NCBI GenBank assembly: GCA_018816605.1
Contig: JAHIVS010000686.1
Span: 1-13,039 of the forward strand
Source: Pseudomonadota bacterium
Lineage (GTDB): Bacteria > Desulfobacterota > Desulfobacteria > Desulfobacterales > Desulfobacteraceae
Direction: 5' to 3'
DNA: 13,039 bases
The notes under the pieces were generated by a model, which worked only from the letters and a program-made list of their open reading frames with translations, was not told the origin of the DNA and made no database searches. Below are positions 1 through 6,859 of the stretch, piece after piece (position 1 is the first letter of the stretch; the number at the start of each line of letters is the position of its first letter). Both the position numbers and the translations under genes were made by a program.

Positions 1-1358
1 ATGATTTCTTTTGATCCGGTTAAAAGGGATAAAATTTTTTTTTTGATTGCGGTAAGGGACTTAAAAGAGATGAACAGGTTGCTTGGAAGCCTTTCCAATT
101 CAAGATGGGCAATATAAAATTGCGTGTCATTTAAGGCTTTGAGCCTTTCCAATAAAAAAGTGTGATTCAGGCACCCGGCCCTGTCGGCCCCGGTTTTTTC
201 GACAAGCGGTGTGTCTGAAAGGACAACAAAAGAAGTGTCCGGCGTTTCTACAGACATGGTTAAGGGCCTGCCGTGTTCTCCAGAAATACTGATGGTTAAA
301 GGGACTTTAGCGATGCTCAACCGGTCGATCTTCTCTCTAACACGAAGTGCCGTTTCTTGTTTTTCTTCATAAAGTGCTGTTTTGCCCGCTTCCATTTTCT
401 CATGGGTGGAATAGGTATGGATATCGGAAAGATGGGCGATCGAATTGTCCCGGGGATGGTCAATAAACATGTGTTTGCTGATATCTGCCTTTAAATAGGC
501 ATTTGAAAAATCCCGGTTAAACACCTTGTAAAGATCGGAACGGTCGCTGCCAAGCCTGTCTTGGGCATCAAATCGTCGGAGCTGTTTTTTCCAGCTGTTC
601 ACCACCGTGAATACATAGTCAAACTTCTTGATTCTGCCTTCGATCTTTAAGGCGTCAACCCCTGCACCAGCGAGTTTTTCCAGATCAAAATAGGCTGAGT
701 TGTCTTTGAGGTTCAGGGGATAATTTTTACCTTCAGGGGTTGTGAGGTATCGATTCCGGCAGGGTTGGCTGCACATACCGCGATTTCCGGATTTTCCGCC
801 AAGGACCGAACTCATATAACAGATGCCTGAAAAGGAGATGCAATAGGAGCCATGGACAAATATTTCTATCAAAATATCATTTTCATGCCCGGCCCGGGTT
901 AATGCTTTTATCTCATCAATACTGAGCTCCCTTGACAGGTTCACCCGCTTGGCCGACAATTTGGCCAAAAATTTTATCTGACCTTCATTGTGGGTATTCA
1001 GCTGGGTTGACCCATGAATTTTAAGGCCTTTAAAATAGGTTGATACAAGATACAACACCCCTAAATCCTGGACAATGATGCCGTCAATGGAGGTATGGAT
1101 TAATTTGTTCAGCAAGCCTACAAGGGCGGGGATTTCACTTTCCACCAGGAGGATATTAAGGGTTAGAAAAACCTGGCAGCCATGTTTATGGGCAAGGTGT
1201 AAAATACCGTTTAAGGCCTCAAACGTCAGGTTGGTGGCCCGGTTTCTCGCGTTAAATCTGTTCAGACCGCAGTACACCGCATCTGCCCCTGCCAGAATGG
1301 CCGCTTTTATGGAATCGATGTCTCCACCGGGTGCCAATAATTCAATTTTTCTGTTCAT
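1..1358 (-). CDS. U32 family peptidase-like protein with DUF3656 region (RlhA-like), C-terminus cut by window edge
   Basis: The minus-strand frame is open from the ATG at 1358 to base 1, giving about 452 residues with no stop. The N-terminus (MNRKIELLAPGGD) and the block HGSYC...GIC...GNRGMCSQPC (about residues 169-200) are diagnostic of peptidase family U32. Cys173, Cys180, Cys196 and Cys200 fall in the Cys-rich motif that holds a 4Fe-4S cluster in the relatives UbiU/UbiV and TrhP. Residues after about 340 resemble the DUF3656 region, which points to the long RlhA (YdcP) type needed for hydroxylation of a 23S rRNA cytidine. Family members have been called collagenase-like proteases, but several are now known RNA or ubiquinone hydroxylation factors, so proteolysis should not be assumed. 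An in-frame ATG at 1367 is an alternative start; neither ATG has a good Shine-Dalgarno sequence. The gene is divergent from the one at 1536. Family assignment is firm; the exact substrate is inferred. Confidence 0.9.
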   Translation of the reverse strand, partial: MNRKIELLAPGGDIDSIKAAILAGADAVYCGLNRFNARNRATNLTFEALNGILHLAHKHGCQVFLTLNILLVESEIPALVGLLNKLIHTSIDGIIVQDLGVLYLVSTYFKGLKIHGSTQLNTHNEGQIKFLAKLSAKRVNLSRELSIDEIKALTRAGHENDILIEIFVHGSYCISFSGICYMSSVLGGKSGNRGMCSQPCRNRYLTTPEGKNYPLNLKDNSAYFDLEKLAGAGVDALKIEGRIKKFDYVFTVVNSWKKQLRRFDAQDRLGSDRSDLYKVFNRDFSNAYLKADISKHMFIDHPRDNSIAHLSDIHTYSTHEKMEAGKTALYEEKQETALRVREKIDRLSIAKVPLTISISGEHGRPLTMSVETPDTSFVVLSDTPLVEKTGADRAGCLNHTFLLERLKALNDTQFYIAHLELERLPSNLFISFKSLTAIKKKILSLLTGSKEI

Positions 1359-1523
1359 GGCATTCATTATAACACAATTGACATCAATGGCATGAACAAA
1401 ACGCAACTCCAAATGCCAGCACCATTTTCCATTCTATTCATATTTCCAATACAGATCCGGGAAATGCATCAAAACTATCCATTGGACGAAGGGTTTTGCC
1501 CTGGGATACACTCATTTTTTTCC

Positions 1524-1529
1524 AAGAGG
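1524..1529 (+). promoter_or_regulatory. ribosome binding site AAGAGG fixing the start at 1536
   Basis: AAGAGG lies 6 nt before the ATG at 1536. The frame is open upstream to an ATG at 1392, but that start would add 48 residues of non-membrane sequence with no visible Shine-Dalgarno, so 1536 is preferred. Confidence 0.65.
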
Positions 1530-1535
1530 CAGATC

Positions 1536-3437
1536 ATGAAATCCAAAACCTTTAAAAAAATCCTGCTCCTGGCCCTGATTGCAGGCCTGGTTGCCTTGTT
1601 TTTTGTCCTGGGACTCCAGAAATATCTGACCCTGGAATTTATAAAAGACTCCAGGGATAAGTTTCAGGAGATGTATACCCAGCGTCCCTTTTTTGTCATC
1701 AGCCATTTTCTGGCCGTCTACATACCGGCGATTGCCCTGAACCTGCCGGGAGCCGCCATCCTGGGACTTGGGGCCGGTGCCCTGTTCGGAGCCCTGCCCG
1801 GAACTTTGATCATTTCCTTTGCCTCCGCCATCGGGGCGACCCTGGCCTGTCTTTTGTCCCGGTATCTTTTGCGCGACTGGATCCAGAAAAAATTTTCAGA
1901 CCGCCTGGAGCGGATCAACAACGGCATCCAGAAGGAAGGGGCGTTTTACCTGTTTTCCATGCGCCTTATCCCGGTGATTCCGTTTTTTGTGATCAACATG
2001 GCCATGGGGCTTACCCCCATGCGGCTGCGGACCTTTTACTGGGTCTCCCAGCTGGGCATGCTGCCCGGAACCTTTATCTATGTGAATGCCGGCAGCCAGA
2101 TCGCCCGGATCGATTCCCTGGCAGGGATCATCTCCCCGGGATTCATCGGGGCCCTGGCCCTGCTGGGACTTTTCCCCCTGATGACCCGAAAACTGCTCAA
2201 TGCTTTCCAGAATCACTTTGAGAATGTCAAAACGCTGGCAGCACCCGAGGCAAGTGCCAATTGCCCGGAATTTGCCCGATCCGAGTTTGCCCAGGCCCTG
2301 GAGGGAATGAAGGCCTCCTGCACAGACTGCGAAGCCTGTAAGCAGCAATGCGCCTTTCTTGAATGTTACGGTACCCCCAAACAGCTTTTGGAATCCTTTG
2401 ACATGAGCCGGGACCAGGCCAAGGCATTTGAATGCAGCCTGTGCAACCTGTGTTCTGCGGTCTGCCCTGAACAACTGGATCCCGGCCACCTGTTTTTTCT
2501 GGCCCGGAAACAGGCCATGGCAAACGGAAGGGTGGATCTGTCCACATACAAGGGGATTCTCGCCTATGAACAAAAGGGCAGTTCTCCTCTGTTTTCCTGG
2601 TACGGCCTGCCCCATGGATGCGATACTGTTTTTTTCCCGGGCTGCACCCTGCCCGGCACACGGCCTGAAACCACCTGGAAGATGTTCCTGCACCTGCAGA
2701 CCCTTGTACCCTCCCTGGGCATTGTTCTGGACTGCTGCACCAAAATCAGCCATGACCTTGGCCGGCAGGGCCACTTTGACTTCATGTTTTCTGAAATGCT
2801 TTCCTATCTGAAAAAAAACCATATTAAAAAAGTATGGGTGGCCTGCCCCAATTGCTACAAGATTTTTGCATCCCATGGAAAGGGGCTCCAGGTGACAACC
2901 GTGTACGAAATCATGGATGGTCACGACCTGCCCGCACAAGCGGTGGGAAAGGGAAAACTTGTGGTACATGACCCCTGCCCCCTGCGCCTGAACACAGCAG
3001 CCCAAACAGCCGTCCGCAGTCTGGTGGACCGGATGGGCATGGCCCAGACCCTGATGCACCACCAGGGAAGACAGACCCTCTGCTGCGGCGAGGGGGGAAG
3101 TGTGGGATGTGTGCGGCCAGATCTGGCCAAAACATGGGGACTGGTCCGTCAAAAAGAGGCCAAGGGCAGCCGGATGGTGACCTATTGCGCCGGATGTGCC
3201 GGATTCCTCAACCGGGTCACCCCCACACTTCACCTGGCCGACCTGATCTTTGATACGAAAAAAAGCCTCAATGGCGGGCCAAGGGTGGCTGCTGCCCCCT
3301 TTACCTATTTTCACCGCATACGGCTCAAACACCGATTTAAAAAAACCATTCTACCGGCAACCCAGCGGGTCCGGAACTGCGACCCCAAAATCCCGGCCCG
3401 GCAAAAAAAAATGCAGGCACCCATGCATACGGCCTGA
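1536..3437 (+). CDS. membrane-anchored Fe-S oxidoreductase: VTT (TVP38/TMEM64) domain fused to ferredoxin and two CCG domains
   Basis: This 633-residue protein has three parts. Residues 1-225 form a polytopic membrane domain of the VTT/TVP38/TMEM64 (DedA-like) type, with hydrophobic stretches near 8-27, 53-72, 74-107, 136-158 and 196-216. Residues 262-310 carry two ferredoxin-type clusters (Cys262/265/268/272 and Cys300/303/306/310) like HdrC or GlpC. Residues 365-560 hold two CCG-type domains: first Cys370, the Cys400-Cys401 pair, Cys437, Cys440; second HDPC ending at Cys481, the Cys516-Cys517 pair, Cys525, Cys551, Cys554. CCG domains bind unusual clusters in HdrB/HdrD, DsrK and LutA/GlpC-like oxidoreductases. 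Inference: a membrane-bound thiol/disulfide or organic-acid electron-transfer enzyme facing the cytoplasm, with VTT replacing the usual cytochrome b-type anchor. The C-terminal 35 residues are basic and look disordered. No redox partner is adjacent, so substrate and acceptor are unknown. Confidence 0.88.
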   Translation: MKSKTFKKILLLALIAGLVALFFVLGLQKYLTLEFIKDSRDKFQEMYTQRPFFVISHFLAVYIPAIALNLPGAAILGLGAGALFGALPGTLIISFASAIGATLACLLSRYLLRDWIQKKFSDRLERINNGIQKEGAFYLFSMRLIPVIPFFVINMAMGLTPMRLRTFYWVSQLGMLPGTFIYVNAGSQIARIDSLAGIISPGFIGALALLGLFPLMTRKLLNAFQNHFENVKTLAAPEASANCPEFARSEFAQALEGMKASCTDCEACKQQCAFLECYGTPKQLLESFDMSRDQAKAFECSLCNLCSAVCPEQLDPGHLFFLARKQAMANGRVDLSTYKGILAYEQKGSSPLFSWYGLPHGCDTVFFPGCTLPGTRPETTWKMFLHLQTLVPSLGIVLDCCTKISHDLGRQGHFDFMFSEMLSYLKKNHIKKVWVACPNCYKIFASHGKGLQVTTVYEIMDGHDLPAQAVGKGKLVVHDPCPLRLNTAAQTAVRSLVDRMGMAQTLMHHQGRQTLCCGEGGSVGCVRPDLAKTWGLVRQKEAKGSRMVTYCAGCAGFLNRVTPTLHLADLIFDTKKSLNGGPRVAAAPFTYFHRIRLKHRFKKTILPATQRVRNCDPKIPARQKKMQAPMHTA

Positions 3438-3466
3438 AATCCTGATCTTGTCCTGATATTTAGGGA

Positions 3467-3493
3467 CAAACGGGTGGCATCGGCACCTGTTTG
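3467..3493. terminator. hairpin between converging genes, possible bidirectional terminator
   Basis: Arms CAAACGGGTG (3467-3476) and CACCTGTTTG (3484-3493) pair over 10 bp with one G-U wobble and a 7-nt loop. The hairpin sits between the stop at 3437 and the converging stop at 3497. A second, weaker hairpin (TTGTCC/GGACAA, 3448-3469) precedes it and overlaps slightly. No strong T-tract follows on either strand, so intrinsic termination is plausible but not proven. Confidence 0.5.
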
Positions 3494-3496
3494 GTT

Positions 3497-4288
3497 CTAG
3501 GGAAGAGACTCCCAGGAAAAAATTTCTCCCCGGGTCAGTATCGTGGCTGCCAGGGCGGCATCCCTTGTAAGGGGATTTAAGATATCCAGCATCAGATAGT
3601 CCAGGCCCGCCGCGGCCAGCATGGAAAGAAAACTCGCCTCCATAAGCGTCTTCCGGGAAGGGTCTGCAGCACCTGTGGTCAGATTGGAAATCCCTGCAAT
3701 GGTCCGCACCGGAAACCCCAGAAGTTCGGGCAGCAGAAAAATGGTTTTTAACAGCTCCCTGGCCCTGAAAAGTCCGTCATCCCAGGACAGGGGGGGCACC
3801 ACCGGATCAATGATCAAATGTTCCTTTGCCACCCCGGCTTCTTCAACCCGGGCTAAAAGTTCCAGGGCAATCTCACACCGCTCACTGCTGTCCCTGGGGA
3901 CCCGGCTGTCCGGATAGAGCAGAAACCCGATGACATCGGTTCCATATTTTTTGGCCAGGGGCAGAATCGCTTCAAGTTTTGACGGCTCCAGGGAAATTCC
4001 GTTGATGAGGGTCCGGTTTCGGGCGGCTGCCAGCCCGGCTGCCATGGCCAGGGGATTTGCAGTGTCGATGAGCAGGGGAAGGTCTGTGACGTGCTCAATG
4101 GTCCTGACCAAAAAGACCATGTCTTTTTCATACCCCTTTCCCAAAGGGCCGGTGTTGATATCAATGGCATGGGCCCCGTTTCGGGCGCACGCCTGGGCAA
4201 GGGCTGCAATGCCAGCTGTTTCCTTTTTCCTGAGCCCCTCCCGGACAATGGATTTTGTGATCCGGATATTGTCTGCAACCAGTTTCAT
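3497..4288 (-). CDS. methyltetrahydrofolate:corrinoid methyltransferase-type protein (pterin-binding, AcsE-like)
   Basis: The 263-residue length matches the AcsE/MeTr family (about 262 residues), a TIM-barrel pterin-binding fold that moves a methyl group from methyltetrahydrofolate to a corrinoid protein in the Wood-Ljungdahl pathway. Residues that bind folate in acetogen MeTr have counterparts here: Asp75 in LIDTAN, Asn96 in INGIS, Asp161 in IIDP and Asn202 in GISNLT, the last matching the Asn that activates N5 of the substrate. The N-terminal strand (LVADNIRITK) differs from the usual GERIN-type motif, so this may be a divergent subfamily. The ATG at 4288 begins 5 nt after the argR stop, suggesting co-transcription and translational coupling. 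No CODH/acetyl-CoA synthase or corrinoid protein gene is adjacent, so the methyl acceptor is unknown; a glycine-betaine-type (MtgA-like) or other corrinoid system is an alternative. Confidence 0.82.
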   Translation of the reverse strand: MKLVADNIRITKSIVREGLRKKETAGIAALAQACARNGAHAIDINTGPLGKGYEKDMVFLVRTIEHVTDLPLLIDTANPLAMAAGLAAARNRTLINGISLEPSKLEAILPLAKKYGTDVIGFLLYPDSRVPRDSSERCEIALELLARVEEAGVAKEHLIIDPVVPPLSWDDGLFRARELLKTIFLLPELLGFPVRTIAGISNLTTGAADPSRKTLMEASFLSMLAAAGLDYLMLDILNPLTRDAALAATILTRGEIFSWESLP

Positions 4289-4293
4289 GGGGT

Positions 4294-4749
4294 TCAGGTC
4301 TCGAAGATACCGATTTGCGTCATATAGGCAGTGATCTCCCGGACGGTCTGCCGGATCAACGCCACATCAGCCGGAACAATGAAAATGGTGTCATCTCCGG
4401 CCACAGTCCCCAGGACCTGGTCAAACCCATGGTCATCAATGAATTTTGCAACGGTGTTGGCGGTCCCCGGCCGGGTCTGGATCACGATCTGATAGCCGTT
4501 GTCCGCAATTTTGTTGACCAGGGAATCAAAAAAACCCATGTCCTTGAGCCCGGGTTCAGGCGGGGCCGGGGAATACACCACATTGCCCTCCCTGTCCTGG
4601 CCTTTTACGGCATTGATCTTTTTCAATGCCCGGGAAACAGAAGACTGGGTGGTGTGTATCCCTTTTTCTCCCAGGGCCCGGACAAGCTGGGCCTGGTTCC
4701 CGGAAACTCCCTGGGAGAGCAGCCGGTTTAATTCAGCAGAAATGGTCAT
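4294..4749 (-). CDS. argR: arginine repressor ArgR
   Basis: This 151-residue protein is full length for ArgR. The N-terminal winged-helix domain contains TTQSSVSRAL (about residues 33-42), the recognition-helix motif. The C-terminal domain contains GTVAGDDTIFIVPAD (about residues 113-127), the arginine-binding and oligomerisation motif with its paired Asp residues. In known systems the arginine-bound hexamer binds paired ARG boxes and represses biosynthetic genes. The gene diverges from argG across 192 bp that carries ARG-box-like repeats, the nearest about 24 bp before its own ATG, so autoregulation is likely. No clear Shine-Dalgarno precedes the ATG at 4749. The methyltransferase gene follows 5 nt after the stop. 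Confidence 0.95.
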   Translation of the reverse strand: MTISAELNRLLSQGVSGNQAQLVRALGEKGIHTTQSSVSRALKKINAVKGQDREGNVVYSPAPPEPGLKDMGFFDSLVNKIADNGYQIVIQTRPGTANTVAKFIDDHGFDQVLGTVAGDDTIFIVPADVALIRQTVREITAYMTQIGIFET

Positions 4750-4765
4750 GGCAATTGTTCATTTT

Positions 4766-4850
4766 TTTTATATTTATGTAAAAACGCCCCAATTCATTCA
4801 TATTTATGCATAAACTTACGCATTATCTGCATTTTATACATAAACCCTTG
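4766..4850. promoter_or_regulatory. three ARG-box-like repeats at 30-bp spacing, probable ArgR operator
   Basis: Three related 13-mers occur at exact 30-bp steps: TTTATGTAAAAAC (4773-4785), TTTATGCATAAAC (4803-4815) and TTTATACATAAAC (4833-4845). Read on the minus strand, the second and third extend to TATGCATAAATATGAATG and TATGTATAAAATGCA, which approximate the ARG-box pattern TGnAT-(A/T)n-ATnCA. They lie between argR and argG, the classic place for ArgR control of both genes. The role as operator is inferred. The 30-bp step differs from the roughly 21-bp step of E. coli box pairs. Confidence 0.6.
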
Positions 4851-4877
4851 ACTATTTCAAGATTTTTCTGCATTAAT
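4848..4877 (+). promoter_or_regulatory. candidate sigma-70 promoter of argG
   Basis: TTGACT (4848-4853) is followed after 18 bp by ATTAAT (4872-4877). The -35 is close to consensus and the -10 is moderate. The -35 starts 3 bp after the third ARG-box-like 13-mer, so bound ArgR would hinder polymerase. A second -10-like TACAAT at 4889-4894 lacks a good -35. Confidence 0.42.
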
Positions 4878-4900
4878 AACGGTCATGATACAATGTCACA

Positions 4901-4912
4901 TATTTATAAATA
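4901..4912. promoter_or_regulatory. 12-bp AT palindrome in the argG leader, possible additional operator
   Basis: TATTTATAAATA is a perfect palindrome flanked by CA and CATA, giving a longer imperfect dyad that resembles an ARG box. It lies downstream of the candidate argG promoter and about 18 bp before the ribosome binding site at 4931-4936. Operator function is inferred. Confidence 0.35.
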
Positions 4913-4941
4913 CATATAAAACCAACGTTTAAGGAGATAGT

Positions 4942-6168
4942 ATGTCAAAGGGAAAAGTAGTTCTGGCCTATTCAGGCGGACTGGACACCTCGGTTATCTT
5001 AAAGTGGCTGCTGGAGCAGGGATATGAAGTCATTGCCTACATGGCCAACATCGGCCAGCAGGAGGATTTTGATGCGGCCCGGAAAAAAGCCTTGCAGATC
5101 GGGGCATCCCAGGTATTTATCGAAGACATGAAAAAAGAGTTTGTCACGGATTATATTTTTCCGGTGTACAAAGCCAATACGGTTTATGAAGGCCGCTACC
5201 TTCTGGGCACGGCCATTGCCAGGCCCATTATCGCCAAAAAGCAGATTGAAATTGCCCGGGAGGTGGGCGCCCAGTTTGTCTCCCACGGCGCCACGGGCAA
5301 GGGAAATGACCAGGTGCGGTTTGAGCTGTCCTATTATGCCTTAAACCCCCAGATCAAGGTCATTGCGCCCTGGAAAAACAAGGAATTTCTCAACGCCTTC
5401 AAGGGCCGGACCGATCTATTGGCCTATGCCGAAAAACACGGAATCCCCACCAAACAGTCTGCGTCCAAACCCTACAGCGAAGATGACAATCTGCTCCACA
5501 TTTCCCATGAAGCCGGTATCCTGGAAGATCCCGGCCATGTATGCGATGAAAGCATCTATTCCCACACCGTCTCCCCGGAAAATGCGCCGAACAAGGCCAC
5601 CCGGATCATACTGGAATTCAAGGACGGTATTCCCGTAAAGGTCACCAACCTGGAAGACCAGACCGTGAAAACAGATCCCCTGGAATTGTTTGAATACCTG
5701 AACCAGCTGGGACGGGAAAACGGGATCGGCCGCCTGGACATGGTGGAAAACAGATTTGTGGGCATCAAGTCCCGGGGGGTTTATGAAACACCCGGCGGTA
5801 CCATCCTCCATGAAGCCCACAAGGACATTGAAGGCATTGCCATGGACCGGGAAGTCATGCGGATCAGGGACATGCTGGCAGGCAAATATGCAGAACTTGT
5901 CTACAACGGGTTCTGGTTCAGCCCGGAAATGGAATTTCTCATGGCCGCCATGGACAAGAGCCAGGAAGTCATTGACGGTGAAGTCACCCTGAAGCTCTAC
6001 AAGGGCGTGGCCTACCCCATTGCCAGGACTAGCCCTTCTTCCCTGTATAACCAGGATCTTTCCTCAATGGATATTGCGGGCGGCTACAACCAGGAAGATG
6101 CCGAAGGGTTCATTAAAATCAATGCCATCCGGCTCATGGCCCACAGAAAGATTATCGACAAAAAATAA
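4942..6168 (+). CDS. argG: argininosuccinate synthase ArgG
   Basis: This 408-residue enzyme joins citrulline and aspartate at the cost of ATP to make argininosuccinate, the penultimate step of arginine synthesis in the cytoplasm. The N-terminal PP-loop AYSGGLDTS (residues 9-17) binds ATP. Further family motifs are [14 protein letters not shown], the [14 protein letters not shown] block that contacts citrulline and aspartate, and [17 protein letters not shown]. Length and order are normal for the ~400-residue class. The start is fixed by AAGGAG at 4931-4936, 5 nt before the ATG. It is divergent from argR and followed by a converging gene, so it appears monocistronic; argH is not in the window. 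Confidence 0.97.
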   Translation: MSKGKVVLAYSGGLDTSVILKWLLEQGYEVIAYMANIGQQEDFDAARKKALQIGASQVFIEDMKKEFVTDYIFPVYKANTVYEGRYLLGTAIARPIIAKKQIEIAREVGAQFVSHGATGKGNDQVRFELSYYALNPQIKVIAPWKNKEFLNAFKGRTDLLAYAEKHGIPTKQSASKPYSEDDNLLHISHEAGILEDPGHVCDESIYSHTVSPENAPNKATRIILEFKDGIPVKVTNLEDQTVKTDPLELFEYLNQLGRENGIGRLDMVENRFVGIKSRGVYETPGGTILHEAHKDIEGIAMDREVMRIRDMLAGKYAELVYNGFWFSPEMEFLMAAMDKSQEVIDGEVTLKLYKGVAYPIARTSPSSLYNQDLSSMDIAGGYNQEDAEGFIKINAIRLMAHRKIIDKK

Positions 6169-6183
6169 AGCCCTGGCTGTCGG

Positions 6184-6245
6184 TCCCCCTGATGATCATG
6201 GAGAGCACGAATAAATAAAATTTTGCTTCCCGCCCTTCAGGGGGA
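6184..6245. repeat. 9-bp inverted repeat in the argG/gpt convergent gap
   Basis: TCCCCCTGA (6184-6192) and TCAGGGGGA (6237-6245) are exact reverse complements separated by 44 bp that include an AT-rich stretch. The gap between the converging argG and gpt stops is 89 bp. A role in transcription termination or RNA 3'-end formation is possible, but it is not a classic intrinsic terminator. Confidence 0.35.
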
Positions 6246-6257
6246 TGCCACATTCTT

Positions 6258-6740
6258 TTATCGGCCCACAATGGGTTCCACAAACTGGGCCTCGGAATCC
6301 CAGGGAAACAGAATCCAGGTGTCCTGGCTGACCTCGGTCACATGGGCATCCACCAGGGGTTTACCGGCAGGTTTGGCATAGACCGTTGCAAAATAGGCTT
6401 TGGGAAGCATACGCCTGACCACCCTTGCCGTGGAGCCCGTATCCACCAGATCGTCAATAATGAGCAGACCCTCTCCATCCCCTTCTATCCCTTTGAGAAT
6501 AGTTGCCTCCCCCTGGTTCTGCCAGTCATAACTGGTGATGCACACCGTATCAATGTGGTGAATCCCCAGCTCCCTTGCAATAATGGCCGCCGGCACAAGC
6601 CCCCCCCGGGTGACGGCAACAATGCCCTTCCAAGGCGTTTCCCGGTCATGGAGCCGCCATGACAGCGCCTTGGCGTCCCGGTGGAGCTGGTCCCAGGAAA
6701 TGGGATAGCTTCTCGTATATCGATCTTTTATTTTATCCAT
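6258..6740 (-). CDS. gpt: xanthine (xanthine-guanine) phosphoribosyltransferase
   Basis: The 160-residue protein closely follows E. coli Gpt along its length. It salvages xanthine and guanine (and hypoxanthine less well) with PRPP to give nucleoside monophosphates. Shared features are [23 protein letters not shown] (about 37-59), the PRPP-binding loop [11 protein letters not shown] (94-104) with Asp96, Asp97 and Asp100, and the base-recognition segment PWD (146-148). The chosen ATG has AAGGAG 8 nt upstream. The frame stays open to an ATG at 6830, but the extra 30 residues have no counterpart in the family and lie upstream of this strong ribosome binding site. The gene is divergent from the small selenoprotein gene at 6860. 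Confidence 0.93.
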   Translation of the reverse strand: MDKIKDRYTRSYPISWDQLHRDAKALSWRLHDRETPWKGIVAVTRGGLVPAAIIARELGIHHIDTVCITSYDWQNQGEATILKGIEGDGEGLLIIDDLVDTGSTARVVRRMLPKAYFATVYAKPAGKPLVDAHVTEVSQDTWILFPWDSEAQFVEPIVGR

Positions 6741-6748
6741 GGGTGTTT

Positions 6749-6754
6749 CTCCTT
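6749..6754 (-). promoter_or_regulatory. ribosome binding site AAGGAG fixing the gpt start at 6740
   Basis: On the minus strand AAGGAG lies 8 nt before the ATG at 6740. This supports the 160-residue product over the 190-residue form starting at 6830. Confidence 0.75.
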
Positions 6755-6793
6755 GGCAGTGATCGTTGTAAACAGGGTTGATGAATTTAAGTT

Positions 6794-6823
6794 TTGACTT
6801 TTCATCTGCCTGTTTTATTTTAT
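6794..6823 (+). promoter_or_regulatory. candidate promoter of the small selenoprotein gene
   Basis: TTGACT (6794-6799) and TTTTAT (6818-6823) are separated by 18 bp. A start near 6830 would give a leader of about 30 nt that includes the AAAGGA ribosome binding site at 6846-6851. Confidence 0.38.
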
Positions 6824-6859
6824 CTGGCAATAAAAGAAAAGATACAAAGGAAAAATAGT

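Noticed and set aside
1378..1383. Perfect -35 hexamer TTGACA upstream of the VTT-Fe-S gene
   Set aside because: No -10-like hexamer lies 16-18 bp downstream, so a promoter cannot be supported.
1075..1395. 106-residue plus-strand open frame inside the U32 gene
   Set aside because: It is antisense to the clearly conserved U32 N-terminus and has no recognisable features.
1392..1535. N-terminal extension of the VTT-Fe-S protein from ATG 1392
   Set aside because: There is no Shine-Dalgarno at 1392, the extension has no membrane or signal character, and AAGAGG before 1536 fits the start of the VTT domain.
1896..3332. 478-residue minus-strand open frame antisense to the VTT-Fe-S gene
   Set aside because: It lies wholly opposite a gene with unambiguous Fe-S motifs, shows no recognisable domain, and is explained by the codon use of the sense strand (few antisense stops).
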